Positions 28,188 through 37,353 of a stretch of DNA of 64,000 nt are shown here, piece after piece; position 1 is the first letter of the stretch, and each line of letters starts with the position of its first letter. The DNA comes from Actinosynnema sp. ALI-1.44 (lineage in GTDB: Bacteria > Actinomycetota > Actinomycetes > Mycobacteriales > Pseudonocardiaceae). The DNA lies in contig NZ_MTQO01000033.1 in NCBI RefSeq assembly GCF_001984155.1, positions 124,001 through 188,000 on the forward strand. The letters run 5' to 3'. Both the position numbers and the translations under genes were made by a program. The notes beneath the pieces are model-generated. The model was not told where the DNA came from and did no database searches. It saw only the letters and a program-made list of their open reading frames with translations.

Positions 28188-28688
28188 CCAGCAGCCATCG
28201 GTAGTGGCCTGGTGTCCGCACTTTTGATCACTCGCTCGCTTATGTGGGTCGGCGGCGAGGATCGCGCGGCGTTCCGGCCCGAAAATCCGGTCGGCACAGA
28301 ACCGGGCTCGCCGACGCCGGAACCGACCCGCCCAAGCGTCGCAGATGCCGCGCTACTCGACTGGTTGCTCACACTCGCCGGGAACCCGCCAATGCGCCAA
28401 AACCGTTACTAAGAGGGTATTGATCTTGACCTGTCCGTTTTTCTTGGAACTGATACACACCCAGTTCGTGATCGGCGGTGCGGTACGCGCGGGCAAGATC
28501 CGCCCGGCAGCCCGCAGCCGGTCCAGTTGGCGCGCGGAAGCCAACCGCTCGGTCGCGGTCACGACTGAGGAAAAACCGGCCGAGGAACCCGAGAAATCCC
28601 AACGGGTCACGGCTGCGACGTGTATGAGATCCACGGCGAAGAAGACCACGCGCCCGCAGGCTCAGCGCGCCGGCCGGAGCAGCTGACC
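28188..28688. other. Intergenic stretch, no supported gene
   Basis: These 500 bases hold no gene with family features. A GGAGCA motif 8 nt before ATG 28689 is the likely ribosome-binding site of the deacetylase gene. Confidence 0.4.
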
Positions 28689-29405
28689 ATGGCGGACTTG
28701 GAGCCGATGCCCACCGACTGGGAACGCGGCCTCGCGGTCGTGGCACACCCGGACGACCTGGAATACGGCGCCTCGGCGGCGATCGCCCAGTGGGTGGACG
28801 AGGGCAAGACGTTTTCCTACGTCCTCGCCAGCCGGGGTGAGGCCGGGATCGACGGAATATCCCCGCAGGACTGCGGTCCGTTGCGGGAGCGCGAGCAGAT
28901 CGAGGCGGCGCGGATCGTCGGTGTGTCCGAAGTGGAGTTCCTGGACCACAGGGACGGCGTGATCGAGTACGGCATCCCGCTGCGCAGGGACCTGGCGGCG
29001 GCGATCCGCAGACACCGGCCGGACCTGGTGGTCACCCTGCACTACGGCCCGTCGTGGTCGGGCGGCGCCCGCAACTCCCCGGACCACCGCAACGTCGGCG
29101 AAGCCCTGCTCGACGCGGTCGGCGACGCGGGCAACCGCTGGATCTTCCCCGAGCTGGGCCTGGAACCGTGGAACGGCGTCCGCTGGGTGGCGGTGGCCGA
29201 GACACCGGACGCGACACACGCGGTGAACGTGGAGTCCAGCTTGGACAGAGGAGTCGCTTCCCTTGAGGCGCACCGCGCCTACCTCCATGGCCTGGGCGAG
29301 GGTCCGATGTCCGATGCGGACACCTTCCTGAGGCAGGCGGCGACGCAGGCGGGTGAGCGGTTCGGCGGAAAGCTGGCAGTCCCGTTCGACCTGCGCCCGG
29401 CGTAA
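28689..29405 (+). CDS. PIG-L/LmbE-family zinc deacetylase-like hydrolase
   Basis: The 238-residue product carries the zinc-binding AHPDDLEYG motif near the N-terminus (about residue 17) and the downstream His in SPDHRNVG of the PIG-L family. Family members deacetylate N-acetylglucosaminyl conjugates (MshB, Mca/Bca) or act in lincosamide, aminoglycoside and other natural-product pathways. The start follows GGAGCA. It is 0.5 kb from the neighbouring genes and is closed by a strong intrinsic terminator, so it is transcribed alone. It could remove a protecting acyl group in the pathway or act in thiol metabolism; the sequence cannot decide. Confidence 0.8.
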   Translation: MADLEPMPTDWERGLAVVAHPDDLEYGASAAIAQWVDEGKTFSYVLASRGEAGIDGISPQDCGPLREREQIEAARIVGVSEVEFLDHRDGVIEYGIPLRRDLAAAIRRHRPDLVVTLHYGPSWSGGARNSPDHRNVGEALLDAVGDAGNRWIFPELGLEPWNGVRWVAVAETPDATHAVNVESSLDRGVASLEAHRAYLHGLGEGPMSDADTFLRQAATQAGERFGGKLAVPFDLRPA

Positions 29406-29410
29406 GCAGA

Positions 29411-29440
29411 AAGCCGCCCCGGCCGAGGTCGGGGCGGCTT
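29411..29440 (+). terminator. Intrinsic terminator-like hairpin after the PIG-L gene
   Basis: AAGCCGCCCCG and CGGGGCGGCTT form a perfect 11-bp stem with an 8-nt loop, beginning 6 bp after the stop codon. There is no clear T-run, as is common in high-GC actinomycetes. Confidence 0.85.
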
Positions 29441-29734
29441 GGGGTTGAGCTACCGTAGCGTGCACATTTCAGCCGTGTGATCCGCACGGTCGAGTCATGA
29501 CAGCGTGTGGGTACTCGTGGCGCGGAGATGCTGATGCCCTCGGTCGCGAGGTCCAGCACGATCCGGCGGGCCGGGGTGCTTGTCCTGGCGCCGGAGTTGC
29601 TCGATCCGGTTGACACGGCGTACTGACTTCCCCGTGTCCCTCGTTCAGACACCCCGTGTTGTGCGTTCCGGCACCGCGAGTTGTGCCTGCTTTCCAGCGT
29701 GGTTACGCGTGTCCACCATCATCACCGGAGACGT
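29441..29734. other. Intergenic stretch
   Basis: Nothing is supported here. It separates the terminator of the deacetylase gene from the end of the convergent small helical-protein gene. Confidence 0.4.
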
Positions 29735-30034
29735 TCAGTCCTCGGCCAGGGCGTAGGTCGCGCAGAGCACCGCCGCCCTGGCCGCGGCCGCCGCCTCGGC
29801 GAACATCGGCCACATCTTCTCCTCCGGGGTGCCGCGGCGAATCTGCTCGACGGCTCCCGCGGTGAGCGTCACGCACTCGGCAAGGCACAACATGGTCTCG
29901 TCGACCGGATCGGAACGGTCGGCCGTCGCGCGCAGCATCGCCAGTTCCCTGGCCAGCCGGAGGGCCAGCAGCGCCGACTCGTTCTCGACCACCGTGCCGA
30001 CGGTCGTCGCGGGTAATTCACGCAAATCTGACAT
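29735..30034 (-). CDS. Small helical protein, paralogue of the 73-residue protein at 35.0 kb
   Basis: The 99-residue product is predicted all-helical, with a core of alternating Ala/Leu and charged residues (ESALLALRLARELAMLRA, CLAECVTLTAGAVEQIRRG, AAAAARAAVLCATYALAED). The start at 30034 has GGGAGG 5 nt upstream. The second half aligns with the small protein encoded at 35027-35248: both have L..C....AGA..Q.R.G.PE followed by AARAAV/AARGAAV.C and a short Ala/Leu tail. No family was recognised. It is divergent from the carbamoyltransferase gene, with possible operators between. Confidence 0.65.
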   Translation of the reverse strand: MSDLRELPATTVGTVVENESALLALRLARELAMLRATADRSDPVDETMLCLAECVTLTAGAVEQIRRGTPEEKMWPMFAEAAAAARAAVLCATYALAED

Positions 30035-30172
30035 GAGGCCTCCCAAAACCGGTGCGCGACGTCGCCGGGCGAAAATCCGTGCCGAATTCCGCCGGAACAT
30101 CGGAACAATCCTTGCCGGAGCGGGCGGACGGGCACCCTTCATGCTAGGTGCGGCCACGGCGGCAGGCCACCT

Positions 30173-30206
30173 TGTCCTAGGACATTCGTTCAGGCGTGAA
30201 ACACGC
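30173..30206. promoter_or_regulatory. Candidate operators upstream of the carbamoyltransferase
   Basis: A perfect 12-bp palindrome TGTCCTAGGACA (30173-30184) is followed 9 bp later by the inverted repeat GCGTG-AAA-CACGC (30194-30206). Both lie between the divergent small helical-protein and carbamoyltransferase genes. No regulator can be matched to them from the sequence. Confidence 0.4.
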
Positions 30207-30333
30207 TTTCGGGTACGCATCGCAGGCACTAACTTCGGGCCACGGGCGGCAGACGGGCCAGCGAACGCCGCGGCGGGATCGGTATTCGCGGCGACGCTTG
30301 TCGCCGACTCGGCGAACGGACAAGGAGTACCCG

Positions 30334-31269
30334 ATGACCGCGACAGCCAGGCGGTACCACCTGATCTCCCTGGACGATCTCGGTCCCGGTGAGCTGGACC
30401 GCGTGGTGCGGCTCGGCGTGGACTTCGCCGAGCGCCGCACGCACGGCGAGCCGCTCAGCGGCACCGTGGTCGGCGTCTACTTCCGCAAGACCTCCACCCG
30501 GACACGGACCTCCTTCTCCGCCGCCGCTCTGCGGCTGGGCGCCCGGATCATCAGCTTCGGCCCCGACGACCTGCAGGAGAAGACGGGGGAGAGTTCGGCC
30601 GACACCGGCCGGGTCCTGGCCCGGATGCTCGACGCCCTGGTCGCCCGCACCGCCGGCAGCACTGAAGAGTTACGTGCCTGGGCGCGACAGGAGTCGATGT
30701 CCGTCATCAACGCGATGAGCGCGGCCGAGCACCCGACGCAGGCGGTGACGGACCTGATCACCCTGCACCGCCGGTTCGGCGGGGTGACCGGCCGCCGTGT
30801 GCTGTACCTCGGCGAGGGCAACAACACCGCCGCCGCGCTGGCCCTCGGCCTGGCCCGGTTTCCGGGCACGGAGTTGCACCTGCGCACTCCCCAGGGTTAC
30901 GGCCTGGACGGCGACGTACTGGCCAGGAGCCGGGAGTACGCGGCCGAGACCGGTGCGTTCGTCGAGGAGCGGCACGATCTGGACCATCTGCCCGACGGGA
31001 TCGACGCGGTCTACACCACCCGCTGGCAGACGACGGGCACCACGAAACCCGATCCGCACTGGCGGTCGGCGTTCGTGCCTTTTCGCGTGCACTCCGCACT
31101 GTTCGACCGGTACCCGGAGGCTGCTTTCATGCACGACCTTCCCGCGCATCGCGGCGACGAGGTCACCGCCGATGTGCTCGACGGTCCCCGCTCGATCGCG
31201 TTCGACCAGGCGGAGAACAAGGTCTACGCCGCCATGGCGGTGCTGGAGTGGTGCCTGCGGGACGGATAG
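30334..31269 (+). CDS. Ornithine-carbamoyltransferase homologue with altered acceptor loops
   Basis: The 311-residue enzyme keeps the carbamoyl-phosphate site of the OTC family: STRTR (residues 54-58), EKTGESSADT and EHPTQ (His about 133). The acceptor side differs from arginine-pathway OTCs: the HCLP motif reads HDLP (in MHDLPAHRGDEV), and the SMG loop reads WQTTG. The amino acceptor is therefore probably not ornithine. In tuberactinomycin pathways an OTC-like enzyme carbamoylates a 2,3-diaminopropionate residue. With the SbnA/SbnB-like pair encoded downstream, beta-ureidoalanine formation is a reasonable inference. ATG 30334 follows AAGGAG at 7 nt. It is single-gene and divergent from the small helical-protein gene. 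Confidence 0.8.
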   Translation: MTATARRYHLISLDDLGPGELDRVVRLGVDFAERRTHGEPLSGTVVGVYFRKTSTRTRTSFSAAALRLGARIISFGPDDLQEKTGESSADTGRVLARMLDALVARTAGSTEELRAWARQESMSVINAMSAAEHPTQAVTDLITLHRRFGGVTGRRVLYLGEGNNTAAALALGLARFPGTELHLRTPQGYGLDGDVLARSREYAAETGAFVEERHDLDHLPDGIDAVYTTRWQTTGTTKPDPHWRSAFVPFRVHSALFDRYPEAAFMHDLPAHRGDEVTADVLDGPRSIAFDQAENKVYAAMAVLEWCLRDG

Positions 31270-31647
31270 TCATTCGCGCGGACTGTTGCCCATGTGCCGC
31301 TTTCAGGGCAATACCTACCGGCCCGATTTGGGTTATGCTCCGTCAACGCGCGAGCGCGGGCGGGGTGCTTCGGCGGTCCGGCCGTGTGCTGGTGGGAATG
31401 GCGGGTGATCCTTTGCCGAAGGCTGGTGTGATGCGATTCGGTACGGGCGGTTGCAGTATGCTTCCGTATCCGGCGACAATTCCTGCCCGATTCGCGCTCT
31501 GCGTTTACCGACCCGTCGGCGGCGTGGCGGAAACTGAAGTGGCGGTAGGGCTACCTTCACCCCGCTTCCGGCAGTTCGCCGCATTATCTTCAATGGGTGC
31601 AGCCGTCACTGTTGACACGATGGCAGACGAAAAGAAATGGAGCTGTC
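31270..31647. other. Intergenic stretch upstream of the ABC exporter
   Basis: No gene is supported in these 378 bases. They should contain the promoter of the exporter operon. A GGAG site lies just before GTG 31648. Confidence 0.4.
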
Positions 31648-32433
31648 GTGACACGTGTGAGCACATTCCAAGCGGCTGCGGTGACGGATTACGCCATCCT
31701 GCTCAAATCGGTGAGCAGGGTCTACGGCAAGGGCCAGAGCGCTGTGACCGCACTGCGGGACGTGACCGTCGGATGCCCCCGGGGCAGCTTCACCGCGGTC
31801 ATGGGACCTTCCGGTTCCGGCAAGAGCACCTTCCTGCACTGCGCGGCCGGTCTGGACCGGCCGACCCGTGGCTCGGTGGTGCTCGGCGGGGTCGAACTGT
31901 CCGGGCTGAAGGAGGCCGAGCTGACCAAGCTTCGCCGGGAACGGGCCGGGTTCGTGTTCCAGGCGTTCAACCTCGTGCCCGCTCTGGACGTGGCCGAGAA
32001 CATCGCGTTGCCGCTGCGCCTGGCGGGCAAGCGCGTGGACCCGGCGTGGATCCGGCAGGTCGCAGCCCAGGTCGGCCTGCAGGACCGGATGCGGCACCGC
32101 CCGCCGGAGCTCTCCGGCGGCCAGCAGCAACGGGTCGCGATCGCGCGGGCCCTGGTCATGAAGCCGGACGTGGTGTTCGGTGACGAGCCGACCGGCGCGC
32201 TGGACACCACCAGTGGCCGTCAGGTGCTGACGCTGCTGCGAGACGCCGCCAGGTCGGGACACACCGTGGTGATGGTGACCCACGACCCGTCGGCCGCGGC
32301 CATGGCCGACCGGGTCGTGTTCCTGGCCGACGGCAGGTTGGTCGGGGAGTTGGAGCAGCCGACGCTCCGCACGGTGGCCAGCCGGATGGCCGGGCTCGGC
32401 GCCTGGGTCGAGGGCATCGAGGTCATGCCGTGA
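31648..32433 (+). CDS. MacB-type ABC exporter ATP-binding protein
   Basis: The 261-residue ATPase has Walker A (GPSGSGKST), the Q-loop (VFQAFNLVP), the signature [15 protein letters not shown], Walker B ([12 protein letters not shown]) and the switch His (MVTHD). This LolD/MacB-like set pairs with FtsX-type permeases. GTG 31648 has GGAG 5 nt upstream. Its stop overlaps the permease start (GTGA). Its place between the carbamoyltransferase and the pathway regulators suggests export of, or immunity to, the cluster product. Confidence 0.9.
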   Translation: MTRVSTFQAAAVTDYAILLKSVSRVYGKGQSAVTALRDVTVGCPRGSFTAVMGPSGSGKSTFLHCAAGLDRPTRGSVVLGGVELSGLKEAELTKLRRERAGFVFQAFNLVPALDVAENIALPLRLAGKRVDPAWIRQVAAQVGLQDRMRHRPPELSGGQQQRVAIARALVMKPDVVFGDEPTGALDTTSGRQVLTLLRDAARSGHTVVMVTHDPSAAAMADRVVFLADGRLVGELEQPTLRTVASRMAGLGAWVEGIEVMP

Positions 32434-35030
32434 CCCGCCTGCTGTCCGGCCCCATGATCGGTACCGTCTGGCGCACGCGGCGCAGCCGCCGCAGTGGCTT
32501 CGTCGGAGCCTTCATCGCCCTGTTCTTCGCGGCCGCCACGGCCACCTCGGCGGGCATCCTGCTGGAATCGGGGGCGCGGGCCGAGTCACCGCCAGAGCGG
32601 TACGCCGGCGCCGCCGTGGTCGTCGGCGGCAAGCAGAGCTACGACCCCCCTGCCGACGTCGGGAATCCCGACGCGGGCACGGGCGAGTCGGTGGTGCTGC
32701 CCGAGCGGGTCCGGCTGGACCGCGGCATGGTCGACCGGATCGCCCGGATCGATGGCGTGCTCGAGGCCGTGCCCGACCTGTCGTTCCCGGCGAACCTGCT
32801 GGTCAAGGGCCAGCCGTTGACCGGGCCGAACGGTACGAGGTCCTGGGGTCACGGCTGGGACTCCGCCCGGCTGATGCCGTTCACCGTGTCGGCGGGCCGC
32901 CCGCCGCGGGCCGGCGGCGAGGTTCTGGTCGACGCCCAGCTTGCCGCGCGGGCCAGGGTGGCCGTCGGGCAGGACGTGCAGATCTCGATCCACGGAAGGC
33001 CGGAGACCTTTCGCCTGGTCGGCACGGCAGCAGGCGGCAGCCCGCTGACCAAGCAGGCGGCGCTGTTCTTCGCCCCCGACGAGGCTGCCCGGCTGTCCGG
33101 CAACCCCACCGGCAAGATCGACACCATCGGCGTGCTGGCCGCGCCCGGTACCGGCGTCGACGAACTCGCCGCCCGGATCACCGGCACGATCGGCGAGGAC
33201 CAGATCACGGCGCTCACCGGCGGCCAACGCGGCTACACCGAGTTCCTCGACCTTGGCAACAGCGCCTCCAACCTGGTCGCGTTGTCGGGTTCGTTCGGCG
33301 GTGTCGGCTTGGCGATCGTGCTGTTCGTCGTGGCGGCCACGTTCGCCTTGTCGGTTCACCAGCGTCGTCGGGAGATCGCCCTGCTGCGGGCGGTGGGTGC
33401 GACCCCTGGCCAGATCCGGCGGATGGTGGCGGCCGAGGCGCTGATGATCTCGGTACCGGCCGCGCTGGCCGGTGCGGTGCTGGGCATCCCGCTGGCGACG
33501 TGGCTGCGGAAGATGCTGGTCGCCGGGGACATGATCCCCGACACCCTCGCCCTGCACATCGGCGTGCTGCCCGCCGTGGTCGGCGTCGGTTCGACCGTGC
33601 TGGTCGCGCTCGCCGCCACGTACGTCGCTGGTCGGCAGGCGTCCAAGGCGTCACCCACCGAGGCGCTCGGCGAGGCCGCCGCACCCCGGCGGCTGATCGG
33701 AGGCTTCCGGCTGTCACTCGGGCTGCTGCTGCTGGCCGGCAGCATCACCCTGGTCACGGTTTCCCGGTCGGCCACCGGTGACGGTGCGCCCGCGGTGTCG
33801 CTCGGCCTGTTGTTCGCCCTGATCCTGACCGTGGTTGTGCTGTCCCCGCTGCTGGTTCGCGTCGCCGCGGCCGTGCTGGGCATGGTGATCAGCCGGTTCT
33901 CGCCCGGCTCCGGCTACCTGGCCGCGGCCAACAGCCGGGCCAACGCCCGCAGGCTGGCTCCGGCCGTGAGCACGATGGTGCTGGCCGTCGGGTTCGCGTG
34001 CACCGAGATCTTCCTGCAGACAACGTTGTTGTACGCGGCCGCCACGCAGGCTGCCGGGGGCAGCGTCGCGGACCACGTCGTGGTCGGTGGGGACACCCGG
34101 TTGTCGCCTGAGGTCGTGGCGGCGGTCCGGCAGGTCGACGGGGTCGACGCGGCCACCGGGATCACCTACACCAAGGTGCTCACCGGCACCTTCGACGACC
34201 TGGACATGTCGGCTGTCCCCGCGCAGGCCGTCGACACGGACGATCTGGCCGCGGCGGTCGACCTGGACGTGCGGTCCGGCGACCTCGGTGCGCTGCGGGG
34301 TGAGTCGGTCGCGTTGTCCCAGTCCGAGGCGACCGTGCTCGGGCTGGCGGTGGGTGACCTGATGCCTGTCCGGCTCGGCGACGGCACCCTGCTCAAGGTC
34401 AAGATCGTCGCGACGTACGGCCGTGGCCTGGGTTACGGCGACGTCACCCTGCCTGCGGCACTGGTCGCCGGTCACACCACGGACGGGCTGACCCAGCAGG
34501 TGCTGGTTCGCGCGCAACCGGGTGCGGACCAGCAGCGGGTTCGCACCGAGCTCGCTGGCCTGGCCGCCCGGTTCCCCGGTCTGACCGTGACCGAACCGCA
34601 CGAGGCGCTGGCCGCGCGTGACGAGGACCAGCGAGCCAACCAGTGGGGCGCGTTCCTGGTCACCGGCGTGATCGTGGTCTACACGGCGATCGCGGTGATC
34701 AACACACTGGCCATGACCACGAGCGCGCGGACCCGGGAGTTCGCGCTGCTGCAGCTGATCGGGGCGACGCGGCAGCAGGTTCTGCGGATGGCCCGGTGGG
34801 AGTCGGTGATGCTGATCGTCACGGCGATCGTGTTCGGTTCGGTCGTCGCCGTCACCACGCTGGTGCCGTTCAGCCTCGGCCGGGCACAGCTCGGGTTCCC
34901 GTACACGCCGCCCTTGGTCTATCTCGGCATCCTCGGGGGTATCGCGGTGATCGGCCTGTTCTCGGTGATGCTGCCCGCTCACCGAGTGCTGCGCCAACGC
35001 CCGGTGGAAGTCGCCGGGGTGCACGAATGA
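32430..35030 (+). CDS. FtsX-like ABC permease, two-repeat type
   Basis: The 866-residue protein has an N-terminal membrane anchor (GAFIALFFAAATATSAGILL), a large extracytoplasmic MacB_PCD-like domain (about 50-280) and an FtsX bundle (about 285-400, LALSVHQRRREIALLRAVGATP in part). A central pair of helices and a second extracytoplasmic domain follow, then a second FtsX bundle (TSARTREFALLQLIGATRQQ). This is the usual full-length permease that acts with the MacB-like ATPase. It is coupled at both ends: GTGA overlap with the ATPase gene and ATGA overlap with the next small gene. Confidence 0.9.
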   Translation: MTRLLSGPMIGTVWRTRRSRRSGFVGAFIALFFAAATATSAGILLESGARAESPPERYAGAAVVVGGKQSYDPPADVGNPDAGTGESVVLPERVRLDRGMVDRIARIDGVLEAVPDLSFPANLLVKGQPLTGPNGTRSWGHGWDSARLMPFTVSAGRPPRAGGEVLVDAQLAARARVAVGQDVQISIHGRPETFRLVGTAAGGSPLTKQAALFFAPDEAARLSGNPTGKIDTIGVLAAPGTGVDELAARITGTIGEDQITALTGGQRGYTEFLDLGNSASNLVALSGSFGGVGLAIVLFVVAATFALSVHQRRREIALLRAVGATPGQIRRMVAAEALMISVPAALAGAVLGIPLATWLRKMLVAGDMIPDTLALHIGVLPAVVGVGSTVLVALAATYVAGRQASKASPTEALGEAAAPRRLIGGFRLSLGLLLLAGSITLVTVSRSATGDGAPAVSLGLLFALILTVVVLSPLLVRVAAAVLGMVISRFSPGSGYLAAANSRANARRLAPAVSTMVLAVGFACTEIFLQTTLLYAAATQAAGGSVADHVVVGGDTRLSPEVVAAVRQVDGVDAATGITYTKVLTGTFDDLDMSAVPAQAVDTDDLAAAVDLDVRSGDLGALRGESVALSQSEATVLGLAVGDLMPVRLGDGTLLKVKIVATYGRGLGYGDVTLPAALVAGHTTDGLTQQVLVRAQPGADQQRVRTELAGLAARFPGLTVTEPHEALAARDEDQRANQWGAFLVTGVIVVYTAIAVINTLAMTTSARTREFALLQLIGATRQQVLRMARWESVMLIVTAIVFGSVVAVTTLVPFSLGRAQLGFPYTPPLVYLGILGGIAVIGLFSVMLPAHRVLRQRPVEVAGVHE

Positions 35031-35248
35031 CATCGACGCGACCGAGCACAGGGAGGGCCGTGGCCATGACCGGGAGGACCGAGCAGGCGAACCAGCGCCT
35101 GGACGAGATGCTGGGGCGGGTGCTGGCCTGTGTGGATCAGGCGGCCGGAGCCATCGACCAGGCCAGGGAGGGCAGTCCGGAAGCGCTACGACAGATGCTG
35201 CTCGCCGCGCGCGGTGCGGCTGTCTGCGTCGCCGGTCTGCTGGCGTGA
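35027..35248 (+). CDS. Small helical protein coupled to the ABC permease
   Basis: The ATG lies within the permease stop (ATGA), and the frame gives 73 residues. After a basic, Thr/Arg-rich start, the part from about residue 18 is helical and Ala-rich (LDEMLGRVLACVDQAAGAID, RQMLLAARGAAVCVAGLLA). That part resembles the second half of the 99-residue protein encoded at 29735-30034. An internal ATG could give a 60-residue form. No family was recognised. Coupling to the exporter suggests a role with it or a conserved small partner of the pathway. Confidence 0.6.
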   Translation: MTSTRPSTGRAVAMTGRTEQANQRLDEMLGRVLACVDQAAGAIDQAREGSPEALRQMLLAARGAAVCVAGLLA

Positions 35249-35277
35249 GACGAACCCGGGCAGGTGCGATGGCTTGC

Positions 35278-37353
35278 TCACGGCCGCGCCGCGGTGGAGC
35301 CGGAAGAGTCCGCCGCCATCGCGGCATCCAGCAGGTCCTGGTGATCGGCCAGCCACCTGCCCGGGTCGGCCAGCAGGTCGGCGGCCGTGGCCGGATCGAG
35401 CGGCGCAAGGGCGTCCTCGTCCATGTCGGACCGCGCCCGTCGCGTGTCCTGGAGGAACCCGCAGAGGTCGGTCAGCCGGACGCATGTGGCCCGGACCCGC
35501 TCCAGCGCGGCCTCCCGTTCGGCCTCCGGGTCCTCGGCCACAGCCCGCTCCCTGGCGTAAAGCCGGACCAGACAGGGAAAGGAGTACCTGATCTCCTTGC
35601 TGCGGTCGTGCACGGCCACGGTCAGCAACCGGTCGTCCAGCAGGCTCTCCACCAGGTCTTCGGCCTCATCCTCGGATTCGGCCAGCAGCACCACCGGGAA
35701 CCAGATCGGGAAGTACGGCGTGGCCAGCAGGCCCAGCAGGCGGAAGGCCCGGCGCAGCCGGGGCGACAACGCGGTGTAGCTGGAATCCAGCACGTCCCGC
35801 AGGTCGAGGTCGGCGTGCTGCAGCTCGTCCAGGCGGGTGCGCTCGTCGGCCAGCCGTCTCGCCAGCCTGCTGACCGGCCAGTGCGGCTTCGCCTGTAATC
35901 GGGACGCGGCGATGCGCAGCGCGAACGGCAGCCCGTCGCAGTAGACGGCGATCCGTTCGGCCGCCGGGATGTCCTGGCCGACGCGTTCCTGGCCGGCGAT
36001 CTCGGCGAGCATCTCCACGGCGGTGTTGGTCGCCAGCACGTCGACCTCCTTGAGCCGGGCGCCTTCGAGGGCGGTCAGCCTGCGGCGGCTGGTGATCAGC
36101 ACCGCACACCGGGGATCGCGCGGAAGCAGGGACCGCACCAGGCGTTCGTCGTCGACGTCGTCGAAGATCAGCAAGGCCCGGCAGGAACCGGTCCGCTGGA
36201 TGTAGAGCGACAGCCGGTCCTGCGGGCCGGCAGGCAGGTCCTCCGGCCGTGTCCCCAGCTGCCTGAGCAGCTGCACGACGCAGTCCTGCGCCGACACCGG
36301 GCGCCCGGTGGACCTGGCGACATCCACGAACAGCGTCCCGTCGGGAAAGGCGTGCCGCTGCCAGTGCGCGACGCGGACCGCGAGTGCCGTCTTGCCCACC
36401 CCGGCCAACCCCGTCAGTACGACCACCGACGCGGCCTTGGCCCTGGGTGCGAGCAGCAGCTCGGAGATCTCGTCGATCTCTTCGACCCGTCCGGTGAAGA
36501 CCGTCGAGTCCGGGGGCAGCCAGAACGAGACGTCGGTGGGCTGGTCGGTCATGTCGTCGACCAGGTTCGTGAGGACGGCCTGGTGCCGTTCGGCCGTGAC
36601 CGGCTGGACCGGTTTGGCCGGCTGGTCCAGTGACGGGTCGCGAGCCAGGATCCGGCGCTCCAGCGACTGCAGCTCCGGGCCGGGCTCAAGGCCGAGCTCC
36701 TGTCGCATCATCCGCTGCAGCCCGCGGTAGGCCTGCAGCGCGTCGGCCTGTCGCGAGGACCGGTAGAGCACCAGCATCAGCTGGGCGTGGAACCTTTCCT
36801 GCAGCGGGTGCTCACGTACGAGCGCGGACAACTCGCCGACGAGGTGGACGTGGCGGCCGTGCTGGATCTCGGCGTCGATCAGGTCACCGGTGGCCACCAG
36901 CCGCGACTCGTCCAGCCAGGTGGCCTCGGCGGCCAGACCGGGCAGCCCGTCGAGTGCCGGCCCTCGCCAGAGAGCCAGCGCTGTGCGCAACGCCTCGACC
37001 GCCTCGCTGCTGTACCAGCCGCTGCTGCTGGTGGCGGCACGTGCCTCGGAAACGAGCGTCTCGAACCGCACGGCGTCGATGTCGTCGGGATCGACCGCCA
37101 GCAGATAGCCGGTGTGGGTGGATTCGATCGGCAGGCCGAGTCTGCGCAGCGCGGAGACACAGATCTGGATCTGTGCCCGCACGGTCGCGGGCGGGCGGTC
37201 GCCCCAGACCGCGCTGGTCAGCTTGTCGATGCCGACTACGCGGCCCGCATCCAGCAGCAGTGCGGCGAGCACCGCCCGTTGCCTTGTTCCTCCCAACGGA
37301 AGGAGGCGCTGCTCGTGCTCCGCCTGCACGGGGCCGAGGATGCGGAACTCCAT
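35278..37353 (-). CDS. SARP-type regulator with NB-ARC domain (AfsR/DnrI-like)
   Basis: The 691-residue product begins with an OmpR-like winged helix (FRILGPVQAEHEQRLLPLGG, RQRAVLAALLLDAGRVV, VSALRRLG), then a BTAD helical domain (residues about 95-245, ALWRGPALDGLPGLAAE, LMLVLYRSSRQADALQAY). An NB-ARC ATPase follows (Walker A GLAGVGKTALAV about residue 345; Walker B LLIFDDVDD; TSRRRLTAL). It ends with a helical region without clear TPR repeats. SARP proteins activate antibiotic operons by binding direct repeats near promoters. The start MEFRILG at 37353 follows a GGGGGA stretch; ATG 37374 is an alternative. It is the best candidate for pathway-specific activator of the NRPS operon. Confidence 0.9.
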   Translation of the reverse strand: MEFRILGPVQAEHEQRLLPLGGTRQRAVLAALLLDAGRVVGIDKLTSAVWGDRPPATVRAQIQICVSALRRLGLPIESTHTGYLLAVDPDDIDAVRFETLVSEARAATSSSGWYSSEAVEALRTALALWRGPALDGLPGLAAEATWLDESRLVATGDLIDAEIQHGRHVHLVGELSALVREHPLQERFHAQLMLVLYRSSRQADALQAYRGLQRMMRQELGLEPGPELQSLERRILARDPSLDQPAKPVQPVTAERHQAVLTNLVDDMTDQPTDVSFWLPPDSTVFTGRVEEIDEISELLLAPRAKAASVVVLTGLAGVGKTALAVRVAHWQRHAFPDGTLFVDVARSTGRPVSAQDCVVQLLRQLGTRPEDLPAGPQDRLSLYIQRTGSCRALLIFDDVDDERLVRSLLPRDPRCAVLITSRRRLTALEGARLKEVDVLATNTAVEMLAEIAGQERVGQDIPAAERIAVYCDGLPFALRIAASRLQAKPHWPVSRLARRLADERTRLDELQHADLDLRDVLDSSYTALSPRLRRAFRLLGLLATPYFPIWFPVVLLAESEDEAEDLVESLLDDRLLTVAVHDRSKEIRYSFPCLVRLYARERAVAEDPEAEREAALERVRATCVRLTDLCGFLQDTRRARSDMDEDALAPLDPATAADLLADPGRWLADHQDLLDAAMAADSSGSTAARP

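Noticed and set aside
30334-31269. Annotating the carbamoyltransferase as ArgF of arginine biosynthesis
   Set aside because: The HCLP and SMG acceptor motifs are altered, and no arg genes are nearby.
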